The notes under the pieces were generated by a model, which worked only from the letters and a program-made list of their open reading frames with translations, made no database searches and was not told the origin of the DNA. Shown piece by piece: positions 23,922 to 31,361 of a stretch of 37,239 nt of DNA. The DNA is taken from contig NZ_AYVY01000020.1 in NCBI RefSeq assembly GCF_000503055.1, positions 49,043-86,281 on the forward strand, read 5' to 3'. The DNA is from Mesorhizobium sp. LSHC420B00 (GTDB lineage: Bacteria > Pseudomonadota > Alphaproteobacteria > Rhizobiales > Rhizobiaceae). How positions within the stretch are numbered: position 1 is the first letter of the stretch; every line of letters begins with the position of its first letter. A program made the translations under genes and the position numbers.

Positions 23922-24059
23922 CAGTTCGGCGTCCAAACCCGAGCTGCAGAACTTCTATAACGGCTGCGGTGTCCAAACCCGCAGCCAACCTTCTAGCGGC
24001 TCCGGCTTCCAATCCCGAAGCCACCTTCACTAACGGCTGCGGGGTCCAAACCCGCAGCC
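23922..24059. other. Array of four 25-nt hairpins with a conserved 9-nt loop and varying stems
   Basis: Each unit is 8-bp stem, 9-nt loop, 8-bp stem. H1 23922-23946: CAGTTCGG / CCGAGCTG, loop CGTCCAAAC. H2 23962-23986: GGCTGCGG / CCGCAGCC, loop TGTCCAAAC. H3 23998-24022: GGCTCCGG / CCGAAGCC (one mismatch), loop CTTCCAATC. H4 24035-24059: GGCTGCGG / CCGCAGCC, loop GGTCCAAAC. Starts are 40, 36 and 37 bp apart and the linkers share CTTC and TA blocks. Stem sequence changes between copies with pairing mostly kept, while TCCAAAC in the loop is nearly fixed, the sign of selection on structure plus loop. It ends 28 bp before the ATG of the 172-aa gene. As RNA it would be a 5' leader; as single-stranded DNA, origin hairpins. 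Confidence 0.75.
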
Positions 24060-24087
24060 AACCCATTTAACTTAGGGAGCGCAAAAA

Positions 24088-24606
24088 ATGAACGCAGCAA
24101 GAGCCGTCGCAAAGAAGACGATCGAAGACAAGCAGGCGGAGCTTCGAAAGGAGGTCTTTGGCCTATTAGACCCCGAGCTTACATGGTCGCGAAAAACGGC
24201 GAAGGGGTTCACCACCATTCCTCGCACCATGCCACTCATCGGCGCAATCATGGATGCGTTATCTGGCAAGGGTAAGCCGGTCGCTAGGACGTTCCTAGAA
24301 CTTTGGTGCAGGAGTAATGATGATGGTTTCGTGACCCTGAGCAAGCAAGCAGAAACGGCGTTCGCCTCCGGCTTCTCCGGCGAGCGGACAGTGTCTACAT
24401 GGAAGGAGCGGGTGAGGAGATTGGAAGAATTGGGATTTCTGATCACCAAGCCAGGTGTGTCAGGTAACCTGCACTACGTCCAATTATGGAACCCATACAT
24501 CGTCATCAAATATCATAAGGGTCAGGACACTCAGGGCTTTCGAGCCGATCTCTATCATGCGCTATTCGAGCGCGTGCAGGATATCGGGGCGCGAGACCTG
24601 GACTGA
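24088..24606 (+). CDS. Winged-helix-like protein, possible replication initiator or regulator
   Basis: A 172-aa soluble protein. The N-terminus is a charged helix (KKTIEDKQAELRKEVFGLLD). The middle (MPLIGAIMDALSGKGKPVARTFLELWCRSNDDGFVTLSKQAETAFASGF) followed by ERTVSTWKERVRRLEELGFLITKPGVSGNLHYVQLWNP looks like a winged helix: recognition helix, then the ELGFLIT strand and wing. Such folds occur in plasmid initiators and regulators. GGGAG precedes the ATG. The hairpin array immediately upstream and iteron-like repeats further upstream fit an initiator that binds there, but this is inference; I do not recognise a named family. Confidence 0.68.
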   Translation: MNAARAVAKKTIEDKQAELRKEVFGLLDPELTWSRKTAKGFTTIPRTMPLIGAIMDALSGKGKPVARTFLELWCRSNDDGFVTLSKQAETAFASGFSGERTVSTWKERVRRLEELGFLITKPGVSGNLHYVQLWNPYIVIKYHKGQDTQGFRADLYHALFERVQDIGARDLD

Positions 24607-24628
24607 TTCCCGCCAAACTGCCGATTTT

Positions 24629-24651
24629 ATATTTGGTCGGATATTTGTTCC
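24629..24651. promoter_or_regulatory. Candidate integrase arm-type sites, right end
   Basis: ATATTTGGT, CGG, ATATTTGTTCC, nearly the same as 14879-14900 and in the same orientation, about 54 bp inside attR. Conservation of this module at both ends of the element suggests binding of integrase or its directionality factor. Confidence 0.5.
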
Positions 24652-24704
24652 ATCGAAACGGTCTGTGACCATCTCGAAATAACAGATAGCGATTTCAATG
24701 AGTT

Positions 24705-24755
24705 ACTTGGTACGCCCAAGGGGAATCGAACCCCTGTTCCCGCCGTGAGAGGGCG
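24705..24755 (-). repeat. attR: 51-bp direct repeat within the intact tRNA-Glu gene
   Basis: Identical to 14727-14777. This copy forms the 3' half of the intact tRNA-Glu gene, so integration restored the tRNA with element-borne sequence while the original 3' end was displaced to the left junction. Confidence 0.92.
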
Positions 24756-24782
24756 GTGTCCTGACCGCTAGACGATGGGCGC
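24708..24782 (-). tRNA. tRNA-Glu, anticodon CTC
   Basis: 75 nt including an encoded CCA end. The acceptor stem pairs GCGCCCA with TGGGCGT (last pair G:U), the anticodon stem is CCGCC / GGCGG around loop CTCTCAC, giving anticodon CTC for GAG codons. The T arm AGGGGTTCGATTCCCCT is canonical. It is the integration site of the island; its 3' half is duplicated at 14727-14777. Confidence 0.95.
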
Positions 24783-24872
24783 GTTCAAGAACCGGCGATA
24801 TAGGCTGACGGCTGGCAAAAAGCAACTAGGCTTAAGGCTGCCTGTCGCGCCGGTGAAATATCCGCTGCAAGC

Positions 24873-25280
24873 CTAGCGTTTTGGCTCGATCAGGTCCCAG
24901 AGATTGCCGTAGAGATCAGCGAAAACCGCCACAGTGCCATAGGTCTCGTGCCGGGGCGCCTCACGGAATTCGACGCCCTTTTCGAGCATCAGCGCATGGT
25001 CACGGGCAAAATCGTCGGTTTCGAGGAACAAAAAAACCCGCCCGCCGGCCTGGTTGCCGACGGCGTCCGTTTGCGCATCGCCGGATGCTTCGGCCAGAAG
25101 CAGCCGCGCCCCCTGCCCGTTGCCTGGCGTGATCGTGACCCAGCGTTTGCCGCCGCCGAGATCGACATCTTCGGTGAGGACAAAACCCAGCCGGTCGACA
25201 TACCAGGCGATCGCCTCGTCATAATTTGCGACGACGAGCGCGACCGTGGCAATGCTGCGGTGTTCGGCAAAACCGGTCAT
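24873..25280 (-). CDS. VOC-family protein (glyoxalase/bleomycin-resistance fold)
   Basis: A 135-aa single VOC-domain protein. The first half starts RSIATVALVVANYDEAIAWYVDRLGFVLTEDVDLGGGKRWVTI; the second contains GRVFLFLETDDFARDHALMLEKGVEF and the C-terminal FADLYGNLWDLIEPKR, the position of the usual acidic ligand. Many members lack known substrates. Its ATG overlaps the stop of the membrane protein gene upstream (ATGA), so the two are co-translated. This is the first chromosomal gene to the right of the tRNA. Confidence 0.85.
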   Translation of the reverse strand: MTGFAEHRSIATVALVVANYDEAIAWYVDRLGFVLTEDVDLGGGKRWVTITPGNGQGARLLLAEASGDAQTDAVGNQAGGRVFLFLETDDFARDHALMLEKGVEFREAPRHETYGTVAVFADLYGNLWDLIEPKR

Positions 25281-25660
25281 TTGTTCCTGATCGAAAAACG
25301 GCCGACGATGCGTCGTTCGGTGATGTCATAGACGAAGATGGCGCGGCTGCCGTCTGCCAGCTCGGCGTCGATCGACAGGCGATTGCCGGAGAGCGATTGA
25401 CTGACCACCCTGGCGCCGACCGGCAGCACGATGTCGCCATTGACCGGTTCGCCGATCGGCACCTGGATGTCGCTGCTCAGCGGAGGGCTGACAGGCGGTG
25501 CATTGCGCGCTTTGTAGACAAGCGCCGCGATCACCACCATAAGGGCGAGGAACAGCAGGCCGAGATTGATGGCGACGAAGCGGACGAGCTTCCTCCGCAC
25601 CTTTTCGACCTCGGGGTCGAGCGGCTTTTCCTCGTCTTCGTCGGCAAGCGGCTGGGCCAT
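25277..25660 (-). CDS. Single-pass membrane protein of unknown function
   Basis: A 127-aa protein with an acidic then basic cytoplasmic N-terminus (DEDEEKPLDPEVEKVRRKLVRF), one transmembrane helix (VAINLGLLFLALMVVIAALVY), and a periplasmic beta-rich domain (VPIGEPVNGDIVLPVGARVVSQSLSGNRLSIDAELADGSRAIFVYD). It ends overlapping the VOC gene and diverges from the pseudouridine synthase gene, 26 bp away. Similar small membrane proteins adjoin rluD in Rhizobiales; the function is not known to me. Confidence 0.75.
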   Translation of the reverse strand: MAQPLADEDEEKPLDPEVEKVRRKLVRFVAINLGLLFLALMVVIAALVYKARNAPPVSPPLSSDIQVPIGEPVNGDIVLPVGARVVSQSLSGNRLSIDAELADGSRAIFVYDITERRIVGRFSIRNK

Positions 25661-25686
25661 GGCAGCAGATTCCGGAACTGTTTTCG

Positions 25687-26727
25687 ATGAGCGCTCATAA
25701 CGAAGAGGTCAGACAATTAATAGGGGCCAGACAGATCGTGCTGGAGGCCGGCGCCGATGCGGCCGGCCAACGGCTCGACCAATGGCTGGCGGCCAGGCTC
25801 GGCCCCGACATGTCGCGCAGCCGGGTGCAGATGCTGATAAAGCAGGGCGCGGTCAGGATCGGCGGCAGGCCAGCCAGCGAGACGAAGCGCAAGATGGCAC
25901 AAGGTGACAGCGTGTCGGTCGACATGCCGGAGCCGGAACCGGCGGAGCCGCAAGGCGAAGATATTGCGCTGGATGTCCTCTACGAGGACAGCGAGCTGAT
26001 CGTCATCAACAAGCCGGCCGGGTTGGTCGTGCATCCCGGCGCCGGCAACTGGACCGGCACGCTGGTCAACGCGCTGATCCATCATTGCGGCAACAGCCTG
26101 TCGGGCATCGGCGGGGTGAGACGGCCGGGCATCGTCCATCGCCTCGACAAGGAGACCAGTGGCGTCATGGTCGTCGCCAAGACCGATCGCGCCCACAAGG
26201 CGTTGTCGGAGGCCTTTGCCGACCACGGCCTGACCGGCGATCTCGAGCGCGCCTATCTGGCGTTGGTCTGGGGCATACCGGCAAGGCCGACGGGGATGGT
26301 CGACGCGCCGCTCGGCCGCGCCGCCGACCGGGTACGCCGCGCCGTGGTGCCGCAAGGCCGCGACGATGCCCGCCACGCCATAACGCATTTCACCGTCATT
26401 GAGCGCTTTGGCGAGCAGCAGCAGGAATTCGCCACGGCGAGCCTGGTCGAATGCCGGCTGGAAACCGGTCGCACCCACCAGATACGCGTCCACATGGCCC
26501 ATATCGGCCATCCGGTGATTGGCGACCCCGAATACGGCCAGGCTTTCCGCACCAAGGCCAACCGGTTGCCTGCGCCGCTAACCAGCAAAGTGAAAGCATT
26601 TCCGCGACAAGCGTTGCACGCCCGCCTCCTTGCATTTCGGCATCCGGATACCCATTTAACGATGAGGTTCGAAGCACCGATACCGTGGGACATGGAGAAC
26701 CTCGTCGACGGCTTCCGCAAGCTTTGA
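25687..26727 (+). CDS. rluD: RluA-family 23S rRNA pseudouridine synthase, RluD-like
   Basis: A 346-aa enzyme that isomerises uridines in 23S rRNA. An N-terminal S4 RNA-binding domain (GQRLDQWLAARLGPDMSRSRVQMLIKQGAVRIGG) precedes the catalytic domain with VINKPAGLVVHPGAG, the active-site motif HRLDKETSG (151-159, catalytic D154), and LETGRTHQIRVHMAHIGHPVIGD. The S4 domain and helix-69-type length favour RluD over RluC, but exact specificity is inferred. The start lacks a clear ribosome site. rpoH follows in the same direction after 186 bp. Confidence 0.88.
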   Translation: MSAHNEEVRQLIGARQIVLEAGADAAGQRLDQWLAARLGPDMSRSRVQMLIKQGAVRIGGRPASETKRKMAQGDSVSVDMPEPEPAEPQGEDIALDVLYEDSELIVINKPAGLVVHPGAGNWTGTLVNALIHHCGNSLSGIGGVRRPGIVHRLDKETSGVMVVAKTDRAHKALSEAFADHGLTGDLERAYLALVWGIPARPTGMVDAPLGRAADRVRRAVVPQGRDDARHAITHFTVIERFGEQQQEFATASLVECRLETGRTHQIRVHMAHIGHPVIGDPEYGQAFRTKANRLPAPLTSKVKAFPRQALHARLLAFRHPDTHLTMRFEAPIPWDMENLVDGFRKL

Positions 26728-26913
26728 ACCACCACCTGAAAACCTGACCGGCGTTGTTCACTTCAGCGTGACACACTGTTTCGTGTTGAACAAATGCCTG
26801 TCTTTCTGGTTTTGTTCCTATATATGTCGGTTGGCGCGAATGTGCCTTTGGCATTCGCGCCACATGCCTGCCGCGTTTCGGGGGCATCACTCCAATAGAG
26901 AGGGGGCGCTATA

Positions 26914-27825
26914 ATGGCCCAGTCACTACCCAGTATCGTTTCCGGCGAAGGCGGCCTCAGCCGCTACCTGGAAGAAATCCGCCGTTTTCCGATGCTTCAG
27001 CCGCAGGAAGAGTACATGCTCGCCAAGCGCTACGCCGAGCATGAGGACACCACGGCTGCGCACAAGCTCGTCACCAGCCACCTTCGGCTCGTCGCCAAGA
27101 TCGCCATGGGCTATCGCGGCTACGGCCTGCCGATCGGCGAGGTGATCTCGGAAGGCAATGTCGGCCTGATGCAGGCCGTCAAGAAATTCGAACCGGAGCG
27201 CGGCTTCCGTCTCGCCACCTATGCGATGTGGTGGATCAAGGCCTCGATCCAGGAATACATCCTGCGCTCGTGGAGCCTGGTTAAGATGGGCACCACCGCC
27301 AACCAGAAGCGCCTGTTCTTCAACCTGCGCAAGGTGAAGGGCAAGATCCAGGCGCTCGACGAAGGCGATTTGAAGCCCGACCAGATCACCGAGATCGCCA
27401 CCCGGCTGAACGTCTCGGAAGCGGAAGTCGTGTCGATGAACCGTCGTCTGTCGGGCGACGCCTCGCTCAATGCGCCCATCCGGGCAAGCGAAGGCGAATC
27501 CGGCGAATGGCAGGACTGGCTGGTCGACGACCACGAAAGCCAGGAAGAGATGCTGATCGAGCAGGACGAGCTGGAAAACCGGCGCGGCATGCTGTCGGGC
27601 GCTCTTGCCGTGCTCAACGACCGCGAACGCCGCATCTTCGAGGCGCGCCGCCTCGCCGATGAGCCGTTGACGCTGGAAGAGCTGTCGGCCGAGTTCGATA
27701 TCAGCCGCGAGCGCGTGCGCCAGATCGAGGTGCGCGCATTCGAGAAGGTGCAGGACGCGGTCAAGGCCGCGGCCAAGCGCCAGATGCAGGCGCTTCGCAC
27801 CATCGAGGCGCAGCCGGCGGCGTAA
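26914..27825 (+). CDS. rpoH: RNA polymerase heat-shock sigma factor RpoH (sigma-32)
   Basis: A 303-aa group 3 sigma factor. Region 2 contains HKLVTSHLRLVAKIAMGYRGYGLPIGEVISEGNVGLMQAVKKFEPERGFRLATYAMWWIKASIQEYILRSWS in separate conserved blocks; the RpoH box QKRLFFNLR (131-139) sets it apart from RpoD. Region 4.2 is LTLEELSAEFDISRERVRQIEVRAFEKVQ. It directs transcription of chaperone and protease genes. The upstream gap has an AT-rich CCTATATATG but no assignable promoter pair. A strong intrinsic terminator follows 25 bp after the stop. Rhizobiales often have more than one rpoH; which paralogue this is cannot be told. Confidence 0.96.
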   Translation: MAQSLPSIVSGEGGLSRYLEEIRRFPMLQPQEEYMLAKRYAEHEDTTAAHKLVTSHLRLVAKIAMGYRGYGLPIGEVISEGNVGLMQAVKKFEPERGFRLATYAMWWIKASIQEYILRSWSLVKMGTTANQKRLFFNLRKVKGKIQALDEGDLKPDQITEIATRLNVSEAEVVSMNRRLSGDASLNAPIRASEGESGEWQDWLVDDHESQEEMLIEQDELENRRGMLSGALAVLNDRERRIFEARRLADEPLTLEELSAEFDISRERVRQIEVRAFEKVQDAVKAAAKRQMQALRTIEAQPAA

Positions 27826-27849
27826 AGCCTCCCGATAGAAACAAATAAC

Positions 27850-27884
27850 GGCGGCGCCACGTAACTGGCGCCGCCTGTATTTTA
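27850..27884 (+). terminator. Intrinsic terminator of rpoH
   Basis: Perfect 10-bp stem GGCGGCGCCA (27850-27859) / TGGCGCCGCC (27866-27875), loop CGTAAC, followed by TGTATTTTA. It begins 25 bp after the rpoH stop codon. Confidence 0.88.
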
Positions 27885-27885
27885 G

Positions 27886-28172
27886 AGGGTTGCCAGTTCC
27901 GCGGCGCCTTCGCGGATGTCCGATCCACTGCCACAAACTGCTCAGTAGCCTCGCCATCGTGTCCGCAGACGATCTCATCGATAGCGGCATTACCGCAATT
28001 TTCCCCAAGCCCTGGAAACCGCAACGCTGCAAGCTGTGGCGGCAATGTTCCGGCGCCGACACGGGCTTCCGTTGCAAAATTCCACAAGGCGGCGCTTGCG
28101 GCAGGCGGGCGACAACGGGCCGCCGGGCCGCGCCGGGCAGTTGAACTCGTCTGTTCGGAAACGAAAGGCAGT
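27886..28172. other. Gene-free stretch after the rpoH terminator
   Basis: Nearly 290 bp. An 84-codon plus-strand frame (27890-28144) is rich in Arg, Pro and Cys without a ribosome site and I do not accept it as a gene. The promoter of the gene at 28173 presumably lies in the right part. Nothing else is seen. Confidence 0.4.
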
Positions 28173-28688
28173 ATGACGATGACGATTTCTCCGTTTCTGA
28201 CCGCTCTCGGATCCGAAGGTCCCCCAGCCGACCGAGCGAAAGACATGGACCTGTATGGATGGCTAATTGGAAGCTGGGAAATGGACACGGTCCACTACCT
28301 CGATGACGGGACAATCCAGAAATGGAATGGAGAATGCCATTTTGGCTGGGTGCTCGAAGGCCGCGCGGTTCAGGACGTTTGGATCAGGCCCAAGCGCCCT
28401 GCTCCGTCCGCGATGTATGGCACAACCTTGCGCATCTTCGACCCTGGGATCGATGGCTGGCATATCATATGGAACGACCCGCTCAACCGGGATCACTCGC
28501 GCCAGATCGGCCGGGCCGAGGGTAAGGACATTGTCCAGCTCGGCAATGACTCGCGCGGTCTGAAAACTCGATGGCGTTTCACTGAGATCACTGCCAACAG
28601 CTTCCATTGGATCGGCGAGGAAAGATCTTCCGAGAGCGATCCTTGGCAAATCACGTATGAACATTTAGCCCGCCGAACAAAACCCTGA
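28173..28688 (+). CDS. DUF1579-like protein, unknown function
   Basis: A 171-aa soluble protein. The pattern DLYGWLIGSWEMDTVHYLDDGTIQKWNGECHFGWVLEGRAVQDVWIRP, then YGTTLRIFDPGIDGWHIIWNDP and RFTEITANSFHWIGEERSSE, is that of DUF1579/lipocalin-like beta-barrel proteins with the G-x-W start. No signal peptide. Ligand and role are unknown. ATG 28179 is an alternative start. Confidence 0.72.
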   Translation: MTMTISPFLTALGSEGPPADRAKDMDLYGWLIGSWEMDTVHYLDDGTIQKWNGECHFGWVLEGRAVQDVWIRPKRPAPSAMYGTTLRIFDPGIDGWHIIWNDPLNRDHSRQIGRAEGKDIVQLGNDSRGLKTRWRFTEITANSFHWIGEERSSESDPWQITYEHLARRTKP

Positions 28689-28720
28689 CGCTGGACTAAA
28701 CACTTAGCTGGCGTCTGCGC

Positions 28721-28756
28721 CGCTCCTCATCCGGCTGCCGCCACCGTCTTCCCGCA
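28721..28756. repeat. Possible truncated rhizobial intergenic repeat
   Basis: CTCCTCATCCGGCTGCCGCC followed by ACCGTCTTCCCGC resembles the left half of a common Rhizobiales repeat that normally continues into a CTTCTCCCCG hairpin. Here the hairpin's second arm is missing, so this would be a decayed copy. Recognition is from memory, hence low confidence. Confidence 0.35.
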
Positions 28757-28859
28757 TGGACCTCTCGGATTCAAACATCGCAAAAATCGAATCTGGATCA
28801 ATAACTTGGATGACCATCGCAGAGTTTGAATGGCATTGTAGTGCCAACGACCCATCTCC

Positions 28860-29732
28860 TCACAGGCAATCGAGCGGAAATTTCAGATAGCGCCGCCCGT
28901 TGGATTCCGGTTCCGGCAGGCGTCCGCCATTCATATTGACCTGCAGCGCGTGCAGGATCAGCCGCGGCATCGGCAACGTCCTGTCGCGGGCTTGGCGGAG
29001 CGCGACGAAGTCGGCTTCCGTCTTGCAGCCGGCAACATGGATGTTGCCGCCTTTCTGTTCCGCGACCGTGCTTTCCCAGCGCGCTTCGCGGTCACCCGGC
29101 TGGTAGTCGTGACCGACGAACAGACGTGTCTCGTCCGGCAGTGCCAGGATGTCCTCGATCGAACGCCAGAGCCGCTCGGCGCTGCCGCCGGGAAAGTCTG
29201 CCCTTGCGGTGCCGCTGTCCGGCATGAACAGCGTGTCGTGGATGAAGGCGGCGTCGCCGATGACGTAAGTAATCGAGGCCAGGGTGTGGCCCGGCGAAAA
29301 CAGCACTCTTGCCGGAAGGCCGCCGACCGAAAAAGTCGCGCCGTCGGCGAACAGCCTGTCCCATTGCGAACCGTCGGCGGGGAATTCCGGCCAGTTGTAG
29401 ATCACCTTCCACAATTTCTGGACGTCGATGATCCTCTCGCCGATTGCCGTCGGCGCTCCGGTTCTCCCCCTCAGATAATGGACGGCGGACAAATGGTCGG
29501 CATGCGGATGCGTGTCGAGGATCCACTCGACCTCCAGCCCGCTTTCCCTGACGAAGTCGAGCAGGGCGTCGGCGTTTTTCGTTGCCGTTGCACCGGACCT
29601 TTCGTCGAAGTCGAGCACCGGATCGATGATGGCGCATTTGCGGGTCGCCATGTCGGCGACCACATACTGGACGGACCCGCTCGGCTTGTCATAGAAGCCG
29701 GTGACCTGCGACCTAGCCGATAATGCGTCCAA
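28860..29732 (-). CDS. MBL-fold metallo-hydrolase (Blh/ETHE1-like)
   Basis: A 290-aa metallo-beta-lactamase-fold enzyme. Metal ligands: HPHADH (75-80; H75, H77, D79, H80), H149 (FSPGHT), D166 (FIHDTLF) and H208 (FVGHDY). The arrangement and the GSVQYVVAD start resemble the Blh/persulfide-dioxygenase branch, which oxidises glutathione or protein persulfides with a single iron; sulfide handling is therefore likely but not proven. The N-terminal DUF442 phosphatase domain seen in some Blh proteins is missing. The start is TTG with AAGGGGG before it; no in-frame ATG is available upstream. Confidence 0.82.
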   Translation of the reverse strand: MDALSARSQVTGFYDKPSGSVQYVVADMATRKCAIIDPVLDFDERSGATATKNADALLDFVRESGLEVEWILDTHPHADHLSAVHYLRGRTGAPTAIGERIIDVQKLWKVIYNWPEFPADGSQWDRLFADGATFSVGGLPARVLFSPGHTLASITYVIGDAAFIHDTLFMPDSGTARADFPGGSAERLWRSIEDILALPDETRLFVGHDYQPGDREARWESTVAEQKGGNIHVAGCKTEADFVALRQARDRTLPMPRLILHALQVNMNGGRLPEPESNGRRYLKFPLDCL

Positions 29733-29884
29733 TCCCAGCCCCCTTGATCTCTCACCGTGGCAGGAATGATTTTCTCAGCCACGGCAAATGAAAGGCATGG
29801 TTGTCCGTCAACCAGGCGTCGTCAAGCACCCCGTGCTCACACGGCTAGGAAAACCAAAAATTTCTCCGTGCCGCCTCTGCCTGC

Positions 29885-30544
29885 TCAGGCGGAAGGCTGC
29901 TTGGTTTTCCTGAGATATGGCAGGATTGTCTCGTAGGCGCCGAAGCGCTTGATGGCATCCTCATTCGAGACAGCAGCGGTGATGATGACGTCCTCGCCCT
30001 GCTTCCAGTTCGCCGGCGTCGCCACCTGGTGCTTGGCGGTCAGTTGCATGGAATCGATGGCGCGCAGGATTTCGTCGAAGTTGCGGCCCGTCGTCATCGG
30101 ATAGGTGAGGACCAGCTTGATCTTCTTGTCGGGCCCGATGACGTAGACCGAACGCACCGTGGCATTGTCGGCGGGCGTGCGGCCCTCCGAGCTCTCGCCG
30201 GCACCCGCCGGCAGCATCTCGTAAAGCTTGGCGACCTTGAGATCCTTGTCGCCGATCAGCGGGTAGTTCACCGAATGGCCGGTCGCCGTCTTGATGTCGT
30301 TCTGCCACTTTCCATGGCTTTCGACGGGATCGACCGAGATGCCGATGATCTTAACGTTGCGCTTCCTGAACTCGCCTTCGAGCCCGGCCATCGTGCCGAG
30401 TTCGGTTGTGCAAACCGGCGTAAAGTTCTTCGGATGGCTGAACAATACCGCCCAGCCGTCGCCGATCCATTCATGGAAGCTGATCGGTCCTTGCGTGGTC
30501 TCAGCGGTGAAGTCCGGCGCGATATCGTTGATGCGGAGGCTCAT
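29885..30544 (-). CDS. 1-Cys peroxiredoxin (Prx6 type)
   Basis: A 219-aa AhpC/TSA-family peroxidase. The catalytic motif is FTPVCTTELG with peroxidatic C45; H38 (SHPKNFTPVC) precedes it as in Prx6 enzymes. No second conserved Cys is present, and the long C-terminal dimerisation domain (TPANWKQGEDVIITAAVSNEDAIKRFGAYETILPYLRKT) is Prx6-like. It reduces hydrogen peroxide and organic peroxides with an external thiol donor. AGGG lies about 9 nt before the ATG. It is transcribed leftward, as are the MBL gene and zapA on either side. Confidence 0.93.
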   Translation of the reverse strand: MSLRINDIAPDFTAETTQGPISFHEWIGDGWAVLFSHPKNFTPVCTTELGTMAGLEGEFRKRNVKIIGISVDPVESHGKWQNDIKTATGHSVNYPLIGDKDLKVAKLYEMLPAGAGESSEGRTPADNATVRSVYVIGPDKKIKLVLTYPMTTGRNFDEILRAIDSMQLTAKHQVATPANWKQGEDVIITAAVSNEDAIKRFGAYETILPYLRKTKQPSA

Positions 30545-30718
30545 GACATGTCCCTACCTTGTGAGTGCAGATCGCAGCCGGCGTTGACCGGCGCTGCTTT
30601 TGCCTTTCTACCACTCCGGCGTCATCCTTCAAACGGCTGTTGCGCCGGCATCGAGGCCGGCGGCGAAATATTTTCATTGCTTCTCGGCAAATGCAGCAGG
30701 AATTTTCGCTGCGCTGGC

Positions 30719-31084
30719 TCAGGCCTTGCTCACTGCTAACGTCGTCGTCAGGTCTTCCATGCGCTGGGCCAACGCGCCGAGCGCCCCGGTCAGCACGGAA
30801 TCGTTCTTGTCGGCCTTGGTCAGTGCGTCGTCGCGCGTCTTGCGCAGCGTCAGCACTTCGCTTTCCATGCCCTTGACCCGCTTTTGCAGTTCTGAAAGCT
30901 CGTCCATGACCATGATGCCGGCCATCACGGTCAGCCTCTGGTCGCCGATCTCGCCAAAAGAATCCTTCAGATGCGAGACATAGCGGTCGAAGCGCTCGGC
31001 AAGATCGATCAGATGCTCTTCCTGGCCCTCGTCGCAGGCCATCCGATACTGCTTGCCGTCGATGGAAACCGTGACTTGTGCCAT
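30719..31084 (-). CDS. zapA: Cell division protein ZapA
   Basis: A 121-aa cytoplasmic protein that cross-links FtsZ filaments. The N-terminal globular part (MAQVTVSIDGKQYRMACDEGQEEHLIDLAERFDRYV) and the long coiled-coil helix (MAGIMVMDELSELQKRVKGMESEVLTLRKTRDDAL) match ZapA. It starts 4 bp after the DUF4164 gene, the standard Rhizobiales arrangement, divergent from tkt. I looked for a 6S RNA in the 30545-30718 gap downstream and did not see one. Confidence 0.93.
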   Translation of the reverse strand: MAQVTVSIDGKQYRMACDEGQEEHLIDLAERFDRYVSHLKDSFGEIGDQRLTVMAGIMVMDELSELQKRVKGMESEVLTLRKTRDDALTKADKNDSVLTGALGALAQRMEDLTTTLAVSKA

Positions 31085-31088
31085 TGGC

Positions 31089-31361
31089 CTACCTGTCCAG
31101 TACCGCGCGGATGGTCTCCATGGCTGTCACCAGCCTTCGCGACACTTCCTTGTTGGCATCTTCCAGCCGTTCGGCGCGGGCCTCGGAATTGTCGAGTTCC
31201 TGCGCCAGCCGCGAGCGGTCGGCGTTCATCCGCTGCACTTCGGCCTCGGCTTCCGAATAGTCCCGCTCGTGCTCGAGCTTGGCCGCGACGGCGTTTTCCA
31301 GCCCTTCGATGGCCTTACCCAGCCTGGCAATGACTTCCTTGAGGGTCGTTTCCCCGGTCAT
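31089..31361 (-). CDS. DUF4164 family coiled-coil protein
   Basis: A 90-aa protein that is one continuous coiled coil (LKEVIARLGKAIEGLENAVAAKLEHERDYSEAEAEVQRMNADRSRLAQELD...), matching the DUF4164 family found upstream of zapA in Rhizobiales. A role with ZapA in division is inferred only from the tight conserved linkage (4 bp gap). Confidence 0.88.
   Translation of the reverse strand: MTGETTLKEVIARLGKAIEGLENAVAAKLEHERDYSEAEAEVQRMNADRSRLAQELDNSEARAERLEDANKEVSRRLVTAMETIRAVLDR

Larger units (their letters stand above)
14727..24755. mobile_element. tRNA-Glu-integrated island, about 10 kb, phage-satellite-like
   Basis: Bounded by the 51-bp direct repeats attL and attR; repeat-to-repeat unit 9,978 bp. 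The integrase lies next to attL and reads inward. The gene set is integrase, AlpA-like protein, two small unknowns, primase/helicase, terminase small-like and large subunits, three further unknowns. There is no portal, protease, capsid, tail, lysis, conjugation or relaxase gene. The right part (about 23.5-24.7 kb) is more AT-rich than the flanking chromosome. The combination of replication, integration and DNA-packaging functions without particle genes suggests a satellite that uses a helper phage's (or gene transfer agent's) capsids; that is inference. Confidence 0.88.

Noticed and set aside
23922..24059. Hairpin array as a CRISPR array
   Set aside because: The repeating part is a variable-stem hairpin with a fixed loop; the units are not identical, the intervening 11-15 nt are too short for spacers, and no cas gene is nearby.
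14727..24755. Complete prophage
   Set aside because: Terminase and integrase are present but no portal, capsid, tail or lysis gene fits anywhere in the 10 kb.
26926..28314. 462-codon open frame on the minus strand
   Set aside because: Shadow of rpoH and its downstream gap; it crosses the rpoH terminator and has no ribosome site.
30545..30718. 6S RNA downstream of zapA
   Set aside because: The location is right for many proteobacteria, but I could not fold the gap into the long 6S-type hairpin with a central bubble; only short GCCGGC hairpins are seen.
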